A stretch of DNA of 64,000 nucleotides from the NCBI RefSeq assembly GCF_041435095.1, contig NZ_CP108025.1, positions 6,200,001-6,264,000 on the forward strand, in the 5' to 3' direction. Source of the stretch: Kitasatospora sp. NBC_00315 (GTDB taxonomy: Bacteria; Actinomycetota; Actinomycetes; Streptomycetales; Streptomycetaceae). The position numbers and the translations under genes were made by a program. The notes under the pieces are model-generated. The model did not search any database and was not told the origin of the DNA. It worked only from the letters and a program-made list of their open reading frames with translations. Within the stretch, counting starts at the first letter, position 1; the number at the start of each line of letters is the position of its first letter. Below are positions 32,190 to 40,985 of the stretch, one piece after another.

Positions 32190-32214
32190 ACGCGCGTAGA
32201 GGAACGCGCGTAGA
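32190..32214 (-). repeat. direct repeat ACGCGCGTAGA x2, period 14
   Basis: Two exact 11-base copies separated by 3 bases, 50-75 bases upstream of the nucleotidase start. Possibly regulator half-sites. The 14-base period and sequence do not match a PHO box (11-base period). No gene is seen in 32141-32339. Confidence 0.45.
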
Positions 32215-32339
32215 AGTGTGCCCCGTGACGGCCCCGCGCCGATAGACCCCGGACGTTTCCAACAGGTGAGATCTTGGCGACCCCGCGATGGCCGCGGGCA
32301 CCGGAGGGTGGCCGCCCCCGCCGCCCGGGCCGGGCGCGG

Positions 32340-33011
32340 CTAGATGTAGCCCTCGCGCAGCGCGTGCGCGACCGCGTGCGCCCGGTTGCGCAGGTGCAGC
32401 CGGGTCGTCAGGCCGTGCAGGACGTTCTTCACCGTCCGCTCCGAGTACGAGAGCTTCGAGGCGATCTCGGCCGTGTCCCAGCCCTCCGCGACCAGTCGCA
32501 GGATGTCCGACTCCCGCTCCGAGATCCCCGGCGGGGTGAACCCGGGCAGGCCCTGGACACTGCGCTGCAGTCGCCCCATCTGCACGATCAGCCGGCCCAG
32601 CAGGTCGGCCGGCAGGTCGCCGTCGCCCCGGGCCGCGGCGAGCACCGCCTGGCCGAGCCGGGGCGCGGTCGCCTCGCGCCGCCACAGGATCGCCGCGACC
32701 CCGCACTCCACGGCCTCCAGCAGCTCCGCCTCGCGCATCCGCTCGACCACCAGGACGACCCGGACCTCGCCGCCGCGCACCAGCCGGCGCAGCGTCGCCG
32801 TCACCGTCGCGTCCACCGTCTCGGCCAGCATCACCGCCACCGCCCCGGGACCGGGCGACGGCTCCTCGGCGAGCCGGACCGCGGCGCACTGCTTGAGCTG
32901 GCTGACCGCACCGGCCCGCGAGATCGGGTCCGCCGCGTGGACGACCACCGGAATCCGGACCCCCGGCCGTACACCGCCGCGGACCACGCTCTCGGCCTGC
33001 AGGACACTCAT
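32340..33011 (-). CDS. atypical receiver-domain LuxR-type regulator of the CIS locus
   Basis: A 223-residue protein with a receiver-like N-terminal half (residues 20-135) and a LuxR/NarL helix-turn-helix at the end (ISERESDILRLVAEG, then YSERTVKNVLHGLTTRL). The receiver looks degenerate: the strand that should end in the phospho-aspartate reads GAVAVMLAET, and the conserved lysine region reads AAILWRREA. So it probably does not work by normal phosphorylation. Streptomyces CIS loci usually carry a regulator of this kind beside a large LuxR protein, as here. GGGGGAG precedes the ATG. Confidence 0.82.
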   Translation of the reverse strand: MSVLQAESVVRGGVRPGVRIPVVVHAADPISRAGAVSQLKQCAAVRLAEEPSPGPGAVAVMLAETVDATVTATLRRLVRGGEVRVVLVVERMREAELLEAVECGVAAILWRREATAPRLGQAVLAAARGDGDLPADLLGRLIVQMGRLQRSVQGLPGFTPPGISERESDILRLVAEGWDTAEIASKLSYSERTVKNVLHGLTTRLHLRNRAHAVAHALREGYI

Positions 33012-33091
33012 GGCTCCCCCTTCTGGATGCCCGGCCCGACGGCGCCCGGCCGCGGCCGCCCGAACGACGGTCCGCATGTGCCTGACACCCG

Positions 33092-33103
33092 GGTGGGCCC
33101 ACC
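33092..33103. promoter_or_regulatory. 12-bp palindrome GGTGGGCCCACC
   Basis: Perfect palindrome in the divergent gap between the two LuxR-type regulator genes. Possible operator. Confidence 0.35.
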
Positions 33104-33175
33104 TGTGACAAAGGGCCGGCGCCGACAGCACCCCGCCCCGTACCCATGCTCACCGCAGCCCGGGCCGCCGGGCCA

Positions 33176-33191
33176 TCGTGGTGCACCACGA
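33176..33191. promoter_or_regulatory. 16-bp palindrome TCGTGGTGCACCACGA
   Basis: Perfect dyad in the same divergent gap, 163 bases before the chosen start of the large LuxR gene. Its length and symmetry suit a dimeric LuxR-type regulator. Apart from the two palindromes, the 327-base gap 33012-33338 shows no gene. Confidence 0.45.
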
Positions 33192-33338
33192 GATCGGGCG
33201 GCCCTCCGCCACCGGGTGCGACGAAGCTCACAGCCCCCGTTGGGGCGCTGGTGCAACGTCAAGGTCACCGAGCACGTGGAGGTGAGGAGCAGGCCGTCCG
33301 GCCCGCTGACCGCCGCCGTCTCGACCGGGGGGACCACG

Positions 33339-36300
33339 ATGATCGGCACCACGACCACGGGCACCACGAGCACCGGCGGCGCGACCACGAGAAACCACCG
33401 GGCTCAGGCCCCCCTCCCCGCCCCGGCCGGACGGCCGGGGCCGGCCGACCGCCGGGAGCCACTGGCCCGCGCGGACGCCATGGCCGAGCGGGCCCGGCAG
33501 GGGCAGGGCGGCATCCTGCTGCTCACCGGCGCCGCCGGGACCGGCCGCAGCGCCCTGCTCACCGCCGTCGCCGACCGGCACGCGCGCGACGGCATGACCG
33601 TGTTGTGGGCGCGCTGCTCCGCGGACGAGTCGGACCGCGCGTACGGCGTCGCCCGACAGCTGTTCAACCCCGGCGCCCGGGACCGCGTCCCGGCCGCCCG
33701 CGCGCCCGCCGACCCCGGCCGGGCCGGGCCCCCGCACCGGGCCCCCGCACCGGAGAGCGACCTGTGGGAGCTGCTGCTGCTGCACGCCTCGCACGGCCCG
33801 GTGCTCCTCGCCGTCGACGACGTCCAGCTGGCCGACGCCCCCTCCTGGCGCTGGCTGCACCAGGTCGGCCGCCGGATCGACCGGCTGCCGGTGCTCCTGG
33901 TCGTCACCGAACGCCGCCAGCACGAGCTGCGCGCCCCGCTGGCCCGCTTCGGCCGCACCCTGACCGCGCCGCTCGCCCAGTCCTGCCGGATCGGCCCGCT
34001 CGGCCGGCCCGCCGTCGCCGAGCTGCTCACCGGCCGCCTGGGCGCGCCCGCGCCCCGGCGACTGCTCGACGACTGCGTGGCGGCCACCGGCGGCAACCCG
34101 CTGCTGCTGGAGGCCCTGCTCACCGACCTGGACGCCCTGCCCGCCGGAGCCGCCGCACTGCCGCCGAGCTGCGCCGGGCTGCCGACCGGGGCCTTCCTCG
34201 ACGCCGTCGACCTCTGGCTGCACAGCGCCGGACCGGAGGCGGCCACCGCCGCCCGCACGCTGGCCCAGCTGCAGGACCACCGGATGGGACCGGGCCACCA
34301 CCCCGGCCCGGAGTCGGAGTCGGAGTCGGAGTCGGAGTCGGAGTCGGACACCCCCACGGCGGCCGACCTGGCCGAACTCACCGGCGCCGACCCCGAACGG
34401 CTGGCCGGCTGGCTGGCCGGGCTGGCGGCCCAGGGACTGCTGCACACCCGGCCGGGCGGCGAGCGCCCCCGGTTCGGCCACCCGCTGCTGCGCGAAGCCG
34501 TCCTGGCGGGCTGGCGGGCGCCCCGCCGGGCCGAGGCGCACCGGGCCGCCGCCCTCCTGCTGCACCGGCGCGGCGAACCGGACGAGCTGGTCGCCGCCCA
34601 CCTGGTGCACGCCCCCGGACCGGGTGTCCGGTGGGCCGCCGACGTGCTGTTCGGCGCGGCCCGCGCGGTCCGGCGCGCGGGCCGCCCCGACCGGGCCGCG
34701 GCCCTGCTGCGCCGCGCCCTGGACGAGCCGCTCCCGGCCCGCCGCCGGGGCGCCACGCTCACCGAACTCGGCTGCCTGGAGATCTCGCTGGGCGCCGCCC
34801 GGCACGCCGCGGGCATCCGGCACCTGGCCGAGGCGGTGCACCTGGAACAGTCCGACGAGGGCGTCTTCGCGGCGGCGAACGCGCTCGGCGCCGCCCTCGC
34901 GGCCCAGGGCGAGACGGCCGCGGCCCTGGAGGTGCTGGAACAGCTCGCCGAGCGCTTCGCCGGCCGGGAGGACCTCACCCGGGCCGTCCAGGCCGCCGCC
35001 GCCCTGATCTCCTCGCACGACGGGAACAGCTGGCTGCAGGTCGTCCAGGGGCTGCGCCGGCTCGCCGCCCGCACACCCCGGCCGATCGCACCGGCCGCCC
35101 GGGCGCTGCTGACCGAGTTCGACTCGACCAGCGGGCTGCTGTCGGCCGCCGAGGTGGAGCGGCGGGTCCGGGAGCTGACACAGGCGCCGTCCGAGCCGTT
35201 CTCCCAGCACTACGTGCTGGCCTCGGCCGCCACGCTGGCCCAGTGGGCGGACTGCCTCCCGGAGGCCGACCGGCTGGTGGAACAGGGCCTGGCCGCGCAC
35301 CGCGGACCACTGCTGCACTCCGGCTACCAGTGCCTGCTGAGCGTGCGGGCCGAGAGCCGGGTGATGCGCGGGGAGTACGAGCCGCTGCTCGACGAGCTCC
35401 GGGCGCTGGGCCGGGAGGCCGGGACGCGGGGCTCCGGCGGGGCCGGGAGCGCGGACGCGGGGGAGGACGGCGGCTGCCTCGCGGTGCTCTCGCTGGGCAA
35501 CGCCCACCTGGTGGCGCAGGCCGTCATCGCGCTGACCGAGCTGGGCCGCCCGGCGCAGGCCCGGGAGCTGGCCCGCCACGCCGAGGCGGTTGGCGCGCAC
35601 GGCTCGTGGGAGTGGAACGAGTACCTGTACGCGCGGGGCCTGCTGCACCTCGCCGTCGGCCGCCCCGCCACGGCGCTGGAGGACCTGCTGGAGTGCGGCC
35701 GGCGCCAGCGCGAACGCCAGGTGGAGAGCCCGATCGTGACCCCCTGGCGCTCGGCGGCGGCCGACTGCCAGGTGCTTCTCGGCCTGCCCGGACCGGCCGT
35801 CGCGCTGGCCACCGAGGAGCTGCGGCTGGCCGAGATCTGGGGTACGCCCCGGACGATCGGCCGGGCGATGCGCGCGCTGGGCGCGGCCACCGGCGGCCGA
35901 CAGGGTCTGGAGAGCGCCGGGGGAGCGGTGGACCTGCTGCGCACCGCGCAGGTGGAGACGGAGCTGATCCCGGCGCTGCTCACCCTCGGCCGGATGCTCG
36001 GCGCAGCCGGGCGCCGGGCCGCCGCGCGGCAGACCCTGCGCGAGGCCGCCACCCGGGCCGAGCGGCTGGGCGCGACGCGGCTGCGGACGGCCGCGGAGGA
36101 CCTGTTGCAGGAGACCGGTGCCCGGCTGACGAAGGAGCGGCACACCGGGGCCCCCGCGCTGACCGGCAGCGAGCAGCGGATCTGCCGGCTGGCGGTCGCC
36201 GGGCACTCCAACGGCGAGATCGCGGCCATGCTGCACCTGGCGGTGCGGACGGTGGAGACCCATCTGACCAACAGCTTCCGGAAGCTGGGCGTCCGGCGGC

Positions 36301-36353
36301 GGGCCGAGCTGGCGGGCCGGTTCGAGCCGCCGGAGGGCCCGCAGGACCTCTGA
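33339..36353 (+). CDS. large ATP-binding LuxR-family regulator (LAL-like)
   Basis: A 1,004-residue regulator. Walker A is LLTGAAGTGRSALLTAVA (Arg in place of the usual Lys, common in this family) and Walker B is VLLAVDDVQLAD. A long helical TPR-like middle follows, and the C-terminus is a LuxR helix-turn-helix (LTGSEQRICRLAVAGHSNGEIA, split by AAMLHLAVRTVETHL). ATG 33339 is chosen for its GGGGGGA ribosome site; GTG 33276 and 33282 are in frame upstream. An (ES)6 stretch comes from six GAGTCG repeats. Streptomyces CIS loci typically include such a gene, so it is a likely CIS regulator (inference). Confidence 0.85.
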   Translation: MIGTTTTGTTSTGGATTRNHRAQAPLPAPAGRPGPADRREPLARADAMAERARQGQGGILLLTGAAGTGRSALLTAVADRHARDGMTVLWARCSADESDRAYGVARQLFNPGARDRVPAARAPADPGRAGPPHRAPAPESDLWELLLLHASHGPVLLAVDDVQLADAPSWRWLHQVGRRIDRLPVLLVVTERRQHELRAPLARFGRTLTAPLAQSCRIGPLGRPAVAELLTGRLGAPAPRRLLDDCVAATGGNPLLLEALLTDLDALPAGAAALPPSCAGLPTGAFLDAVDLWLHSAGPEAATAARTLAQLQDHRMGPGHHPGPESESESESESESDTPTAADLAELTGADPERLAGWLAGLAAQGLLHTRPGGERPRFGHPLLREAVLAGWRAPRRAEAHRAAALLLHRRGEPDELVAAHLVHAPGPGVRWAADVLFGAARAVRRAGRPDRAAALLRRALDEPLPARRRGATLTELGCLEISLGAARHAAGIRHLAEAVHLEQSDEGVFAAANALGAALAAQGETAAALEVLEQLAERFAGREDLTRAVQAAAALISSHDGNSWLQVVQGLRRLAARTPRPIAPAARALLTEFDSTSGLLSAAEVERRVRELTQAPSEPFSQHYVLASAATLAQWADCLPEADRLVEQGLAAHRGPLLHSGYQCLLSVRAESRVMRGEYEPLLDELRALGREAGTRGSGGAGSADAGEDGGCLAVLSLGNAHLVAQAVIALTELGRPAQARELARHAEAVGAHGSWEWNEYLYARGLLHLAVGRPATALEDLLECGRRQRERQVESPIVTPWRSAAADCQVLLGLPGPAVALATEELRLAEIWGTPRTIGRAMRALGAATGGRQGLESAGGAVDLLRTAQVETELIPALLTLGRMLGAAGRRAAARQTLREAATRAERLGATRLRTAAEDLLQETGARLTKERHTGAPALTGSEQRICRLAVAGHSNGEIAAMLHLAVRTVETHLTNSFRKLGVRRRAELAGRFEPPEGPQDL
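34311..34346 (+). repeat. GAGTCG x6 microsatellite inside LuxR gene
   Basis: Six perfect tandem hexanucleotides coding for (Glu-Ser)6. Copy changes would keep the frame and vary a linker between the ATPase part and the helical part. Confidence 0.9.
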
Positions 36354-36372
36354 GGACGCGCCCGGCGGCGGA

Positions 36373-36396
36373 CCGGTTGCCCGCAAGGGCAACCGG
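36373..36396 (+). terminator. hairpin terminator after LuxR gene
   Basis: Perfect 10-bp stem CCGGTTGCCC with a GCAA tetraloop, 19 bases after the stop. Confidence 0.85.
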
Positions 36397-36425
36397 CACT
36401 GCCCCCGGGGGCGCCCCGGTGGCCG

Positions 36426-36455
36426 CTGACACCCCGTCCGGTCGGCGCCTAGAGT
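36426..36455 (+). promoter_or_regulatory. HrdB-type promoter for 36462-38099
   Basis: CTGACA (36426-36431), an 18-base spacer, then TAGAGT (36450-36455), close to the housekeeping consensus. The GTG start at 36462 is 6 bases after the -10, so the mRNA should be leaderless. Confidence 0.65.
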
Positions 36456-36461
36456 CCGGCG

Positions 36462-38099
36462 GTGAGCATCTGGACTTCCCTAGAACCCGCGTCGGCCACG
36501 GTGGACGCAGGCGGCAGCACCGGCGTCACCCTGCGGGTGCGCAACACCGGTGACGTCGTCGAGGAGTATCGCGTCGCCCCGCTGGGCGACCCCGCGCGCT
36601 GGCTGCGGGTCGAGCCGGCCACGCTGACGCTCTACCCCGGTACCACCGGCACGGTGGAGCTGGTCCTCACCCCGCCGCGTTCGCCGGAGGCCGTCGCGGG
36701 GCCGCACCCGTACGCCCTCCAGGTCATCCCGGCCGAGCAGCGGGAGGCCACCACGGTGGTCGAGGGCGTCGTCTCGGTCGCGCCGTTCACCGAGCTGCAC
36801 GCCGAGCTGGTGCCGCCGACCTGCCGGGGCCGGTTCCGGGGCCGGCTGCGGCTGGCCGTCGACAACCTGGGCAACTCGCCGGTGACCGCGGTGCTGGCCG
36901 GCCGCGACAGCGGGGACCAGCTCGACTTCGACGTACGCCCCTCCTCGGTGCAGATCGAACCCGGCCGGGCGGTGTTCGGCACGGTCGTCGTCAAGCCGCG
37001 GCGGATCCGCTGGAGCGGCGGCAGCGAGACCGTGCCCGTCACGCTCGCCGTGCAGCGCCCGGGTGTCGAACCGCTGATTCTGGAGGGCACCTACCTCAGC
37101 CGGGCGGTGCTGCCCGGCTGGGCGGCCGGCGTACTGGGCGCGGTGGCCGCGCTGACGCTGGCCTGCGTCGCCCTGTGGCTCACCGCCGCGCCCTCGGTGG
37201 CCGGCAGGGCGAAGCCCGCCACCCCGGTGGCGCTGCAGCCCGCGGGCGCCCCGATCGCGGCCGAGACGCCCCCGCTCGCACCGGCGCCCGGCGAACCGGC
37301 CCCGGCGGCACCGGCCCCCGCCGATCCCGGCACCGGGCCGGGCGCCGGCGGCGGTGGCGGCGGCGCCCAGGCCGGCGGGTCCTCCTCCGGCGGTGGCGGC
37401 GGCTCCTCGTCCACCGGTGGTGGCGCAGGCGGGGGCGGTGCCGCGCCCCCCGCGCCCGTCGTACCGGCGGCCCCGGCCCGGGCCGCGCTGCCGATCAAGG
37501 CGGGGGACAAGACCCCCAACCTCTTCGTGCTCTTCGCGCAGGAGCGGCTGAAGCGGCTGGACGCGACCAATCCGTGCCGGCTTGCCAAGCCCGTCACGGC
37601 GGGTGTGATGGACGCCAACACGGTCGAGCAGGTCGGCTGCTTCCAGCAGGCCACCGACCGGCACGGCGGGCGCACCCCGGCCGGCACCCTGGTGGCGACC
37701 GACAAGCTGGGCAACCTCGGCCGTTCGACGCTGGCCGGGCTCTGGATGTGGGACGTCATCGGCGACACCGCGAAGATCGGCCCCGGGAAAACCACCTGGG
37801 AGGTGTTCGCCACCAGGGCCGCCCTGCGCTGGGCCGACCAGAGCCAGCTGAGCGCCGCCGACCTGGACGCCGACGCGGACAACGTCCGTAAGCTGATCGC
37901 GAGTTGGAACACCAAGGCCGCGCTGCCGACCGCTTCGTACGACGCCGTGAAGCTGGCGGACGCGCTCACCCGCTACCAGGGCGACCAGCCGAAGGCGGCG
38001 GGCTCGACCGGCACCGCCCTGACCGCGCTGATCTCCGGCTGGGTGAAGGACCAGACGGTGCCCGGCGAGGTGCAGCCCACCGCCTGGCCCGCACCCTAG
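36462..38099 (+). CDS. CIS-linked membrane protein with putative peptidoglycan-binding end
   Basis: A 545-residue protein. Residues 1-210 contain Ig-like beta domains (ATVDAGGSTGVTLRVRNTGD and a second copy near LRLAVDNLGNSPVTAVLAG). One membrane helix spans about residues 219-243. A Pro/Ala and Gly-rich linker (245-345) follows, and then a C-terminal domain with DANTVEQVGCFQQATDRHGG, which looks like a peptidoglycan-binding fold. Similar genes, named hydrolytic protein, occur in Streptomyces CIS loci; I see no hydrolase active site. It is convergent with the CIS operon and separated from it by a strong hairpin. Confidence 0.7.
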   Translation: MSIWTSLEPASATVDAGGSTGVTLRVRNTGDVVEEYRVAPLGDPARWLRVEPATLTLYPGTTGTVELVLTPPRSPEAVAGPHPYALQVIPAEQREATTVVEGVVSVAPFTELHAELVPPTCRGRFRGRLRLAVDNLGNSPVTAVLAGRDSGDQLDFDVRPSSVQIEPGRAVFGTVVVKPRRIRWSGGSETVPVTLAVQRPGVEPLILEGTYLSRAVLPGWAAGVLGAVAALTLACVALWLTAAPSVAGRAKPATPVALQPAGAPIAAETPPLAPAPGEPAPAAPAPADPGTGPGAGGGGGGAQAGGSSSGGGGGSSSTGGGAGGGGAAPPAPVVPAAPARAALPIKAGDKTPNLFVLFAQERLKRLDATNPCRLAKPVTAGVMDANTVEQVGCFQQATDRHGGRTPAGTLVATDKLGNLGRSTLAGLWMWDVIGDTAKIGPGKTTWEVFATRAALRWADQSQLSAADLDADADNVRKLIASWNTKAALPTASYDAVKLADALTRYQGDQPKAAGSTGTALTALISGWVKDQTVPGEVQPTAWPAP

Positions 38100-38122
38100 G
38101 GCCCGGGCCGAACAGCGGTGGG

Positions 38123-38171
38123 GAACGGCTGCGGCCGGGGAGGCGTCCACGCTCCCCGGCCGCAGCCGTTC
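38123..38171. terminator. bidirectional terminator at the 3' end of the CIS operon
   Basis: Perfect 20-bp inverted repeat with a 9-base loop, between the convergent stops at 38099 and 38230. Confidence 0.9.
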
Positions 38172-38229
38172 TCGCTCCCGTTCTCGTGCCCGGGACTGTG
38201 CTCGTTGCCGGTGCCGGTGCCGGGGCCGC

Positions 38230-39039
38230 TCAGTCGTACGACAGCTCGACCCGGTGGGCCACGTGGGCCGGCCGGTGCTCCTCCACCAGGGCCTCCACCC
38301 GTCGCAGCAGCATGCCCCGGACCGTTGCGGCGGCGGCAGAGTGGGCCGTGACCGGGCCGGTCGGGACCTTGGTGACCGAGATCCGGTCGGCCGGGAGCCC
38401 GGCGGCCGTGACCCGGCCGGTCCGGACCGGGCCCGTCGCCGTCGCGGTCGTCCCGTCGGTCGCGGTCGCGGTCGCCGTCGCCGTCGCGGTCGTCCCGTCC
38501 GTCGCCGTCGTCCCGTCCGGAGCCTCGGAGCCGGTCGTTCGGCCGTCCCCCGCCGCCGGTACCCGGACCCGGACCAGCAGGGCCTGCCGGGGCGAGCCGG
38601 GCAGCGGACCGTTCGGAGTGGCGGACCAGTGCGCCCCGCCGCTGTCGGTGACCTCCGCCTCGACGCCCAGCAGGCGCAGCTGCGCGGCCAGGCCGGCCGT
38701 CGTGCCGCGCAGCCGGTGCACCCGGACCGCCTCGGCCACCGCCACCCGGCGCCGCTCCGGCGGCTGCTCCCGGGCGCCGTCCGCGGCGACCCAGCCGGCC
38801 AGCCAGTCCACGAAGTCGGTCGGCGCCAACCGCGGGTCCCAGTAGGCTTCCAGACAGTCCAGCACGGCGAACACCGGGGCCAGCACGTCGTCGAAGGCCC
38901 CGACGAACCGCCCGGTGAACTCACCCTCGGCGTACACCTCGGGCAGCCGGCCGGCCAGCGGCCGGGGAGAGGCCAGGCCGTCGACGGCGTGGCGCCCCCC
39001 GCCCGGCCGCTGCGGGCCGCTGCCCGTCCCCCCGCTCAC
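38230..39039 (-). CDS. CIS baseplate/tail protein I
   Basis: A 269-residue protein of the phage tail protein I (P2 gpI-like) family found in injection systems. It contributes to the outer baseplate. The signature RLPEVYAEGEFTGRFVGAFD is followed by DFVDWLAGWVAADGA and VHRLRGTTAGLAAQLRLLG, all typical. Residues about 174-202 are an unusual Ala-Thr-Asp-Gly repeat (TATATATATDGTTATAT) encoded by short tandem DNA repeats. The GTG start overlaps the upstream stop (GTGA). It is the last gene of the leftward operon. Confidence 0.85.
   Translation of the reverse strand: MSGGTGSGPQRPGGGRHAVDGLASPRPLAGRLPEVYAEGEFTGRFVGAFDDVLAPVFAVLDCLEAYWDPRLAPTDFVDWLAGWVAADGAREQPPERRRVAVAEAVRVHRLRGTTAGLAAQLRLLGVEAEVTDSGGAHWSATPNGPLPGSPRQALLVRVRVPAAGDGRTTGSEAPDGTTATDGTTATATATATATDGTTATATGPVRTGRVTAAGLPADRISVTKVPTGPVTAHSAAAATVRGMLLRRVEALVEEHRPAHVAHRVELSYD
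38434..38518 (-). repeat. short tandem repeats inside the tail protein I gene
   Basis: GTCGCG/GTCGCC hexamers with an interposed GTCCCGTC unit, repeated. They code for a Thr-Ala-Thr-Asp-Gly-rich insert of about 28 residues. Confidence 0.8.
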
Positions 39040-40985
39040 AGCTCCTCCACCCGGACCTGGTGCTGGAAGGAGAACACCAGCGCGTTGCGGTCCAGGTCGA
39101 CCCGGTCGCCCGGCACACCCCGCTCCCCGGTCAACGGGTTGGCCGGGAACAGCTTCACGTCGTCGACCAGTTCGACCCCCGGCAGACGCTGCAGCACCGC
39201 GTACGCCTCGCCGGCCTGCACCGGGCGGCCGAACGGCCAGCCCCTGCCGTCGGCCCCGCCCGTCAGCGGGTTCAGGTAGCGGTACAGCGCGTCCAGGGCC
39301 CGTTCGCGCACCTGGCCGGTCGCGGTGCCGCGCCTGGCCATCAACCGGGCCACCACCGTCACCCCCTGGTAGAAGGGCGGCTCCACCACCAGCCGGGCGC
39401 CGATCGGGCGGCGCTCGTCCAGGTACCGGGCGATGTCGGCCAGCATGTCGTCCGGCGGGACCATCTGCTCGAAGCGCAGCCGGTCGCCGGTGTCCGCCAC
39501 CGCCGACGGCACCACCAGCACCCGCACCCCGCCGTCCTCGGCCCCGCTGCCCGCCGGCAGGGCGAGGATCCGCGCCGCCGAGGGCGCCGCCCGCCGGGCC
39601 AGCAACTCGTAGTCCGCCGCCGTCACCGCCCGGTCCTGGGTCCGCAGGTACATCGGCCCGCGCTCCATCGCACCCTGCACGCTCTCGCCGTCCACCCCGC
39701 CCGCCGCCGCCTCCCGGTTCTCCACCCGGGCCACGTACGGCACGGAGCTGCGCACCACCGACAGCGCGCCCCTGGCCACGTTTCCGCGCCGCCCGCCGCC
39801 GGTGCGGTAGCGCACCACCCGCAGCCGCGCGCCCTTGGGCGGCACCGCGCCGTAGCGGCGCAGCGAACCGTCCGGCTCCCGGACGGCGGGCCCGAACGCC
39901 AGCTCACCGGCCGTCCGGTCGACGGTGAAGCACCGCTGGTCCGCCCCGCAGTCCCCGAAGGACTCCACCTCGCCCCAGCTCTGCCAGCCGTCGTCCGAGG
40001 AGACCTCCACGGTCAGCGGGCCGTCACCGCCCAGCATCGGTGCGTGCGCCACGGTGAAGCGCTGGCCCGGGGTGCCCTCCGACTCGCCGATCGACTCCCC
40101 CTCCACGCTCTGCGCGTTGACCGCCCCCACGGTGGCGCCGACGGTCGCCGCCGACACGGCCCGTACCGTCGGCGAGGCCGCGTAGAACGGCTGACCCGGC
40201 CGGGCGGGCACCGTCCGGCAGCGCAGCCAGCCGGCCCGCTGCCCCGCCACCGTCGCCAGCGCGTGTCCGCCGGGGACGTGCAGCACCACCTCGCCCGGCC
40301 GGTTCAGGCCGCCCGTACCGTCGCTGTCCACCTCGCACGGCAGCCAGCTGTCACCGTCGTACGCCTCCCAGAGCAGCGGGGGCTGGCGCGGGTCCACACC
40401 GACGCCCTCGACCCGGCTGTCCAGCCGCAGCAGCACCGCGCAGTGCGGCACCGCCGCCGAGAGCCCGACCAGCAGCTGGTCGCCGACCTGCGGGACGTCC
40501 GCGAAGCACTGGACGTCCTGTCCGGCCTGCAGCCCCTCCGTGCGGTCGACCGGCCGGCCGTCCGCCACCCTGGTCAGCAGATGGCCGAACTCGCAGGGAT
40601 TGATCGCGAGTTCGTCCGTGGTGGCGAAGACGATCCGGTCGTCGTGGCCGGTGCTCAGCGTCGACACCTCGGTGCCCGCCCGCAGCCGGAGCTGGACGGG
40701 CTGCGGCGCCGACAGCCAGAACGTCACCTCGGCGCGGGCCGCGGTCGCCGGGAACAGCGTGACGCCCACCAGGTCCAGGAAGGCCAGGTAGCTCTTCTCC
40801 GGCACCCGGTTCAGCCGGTAGAGCAGCTGGTCGGTCATGTGCGCGAACGCCTCGACCAGCGTCACCCCCGGATCCGAGACGTTGTGGTCCGACCACTCCG
40901 GGCAGCGCTGCTGGATGAACCGTTTGGCCTCGTCCACCAGGTGCTGGAAACGGCGGTCGTCGAGATGGGGGGAGGGAAGGGCCAT
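39036..40985 (-). CDS. CIS baseplate J-like protein (wedge)
   Basis: A 649-residue baseplate protein of the putative baseplate assembly / gpJ-like type, the wedge component of contractile tails (Afp11-like). Family features are HNVSDPGVTLVEAFAHMTDQ near the start, LRLRAGTEVST, and a C-terminal J-like stretch (TAADYELLARRAAPSAARI; RPIGARLVVEPPFYQGVTVV). It ends with PLTGERGVPGDRVDLDRNAL. The ATG overlaps the gp25 stop by four bases and its own stop overlaps the next start, so it is part of one coupled baseplate block. Confidence 0.9.
   Translation of the reverse strand: MALPSPHLDDRRFQHLVDEAKRFIQQRCPEWSDHNVSDPGVTLVEAFAHMTDQLLYRLNRVPEKSYLAFLDLVGVTLFPATAARAEVTFWLSAPQPVQLRLRAGTEVSTLSTGHDDRIVFATTDELAINPCEFGHLLTRVADGRPVDRTEGLQAGQDVQCFADVPQVGDQLLVGLSAAVPHCAVLLRLDSRVEGVGVDPRQPPLLWEAYDGDSWLPCEVDSDGTGGLNRPGEVVLHVPGGHALATVAGQRAGWLRCRTVPARPGQPFYAASPTVRAVSAATVGATVGAVNAQSVEGESIGESEGTPGQRFTVAHAPMLGGDGPLTVEVSSDDGWQSWGEVESFGDCGADQRCFTVDRTAGELAFGPAVREPDGSLRRYGAVPPKGARLRVVRYRTGGGRRGNVARGALSVVRSSVPYVARVENREAAAGGVDGESVQGAMERGPMYLRTQDRAVTAADYELLARRAAPSAARILALPAGSGAEDGGVRVLVVPSAVADTGDRLRFEQMVPPDDMLADIARYLDERRPIGARLVVEPPFYQGVTVVARLMARRGTATGQVRERALDALYRYLNPLTGGADGRGWPFGRPVQAGEAYAVLQRLPGVELVDDVKLFPANPLTGERGVPGDRVDLDRNALVFSFQHQVRVEEL

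Noticed and set aside
32190..32214. PHO box for the 5'-nucleotidase
   Set aside because: The repeat period is 14 rather than 11 and the unit lacks GTTCACC.
33228..36392. Long minus-strand open frame opposite the large LuxR gene
   Set aside because: Composition-driven shadow; the plus-strand frame has Walker motifs and a LuxR domain in correct order.
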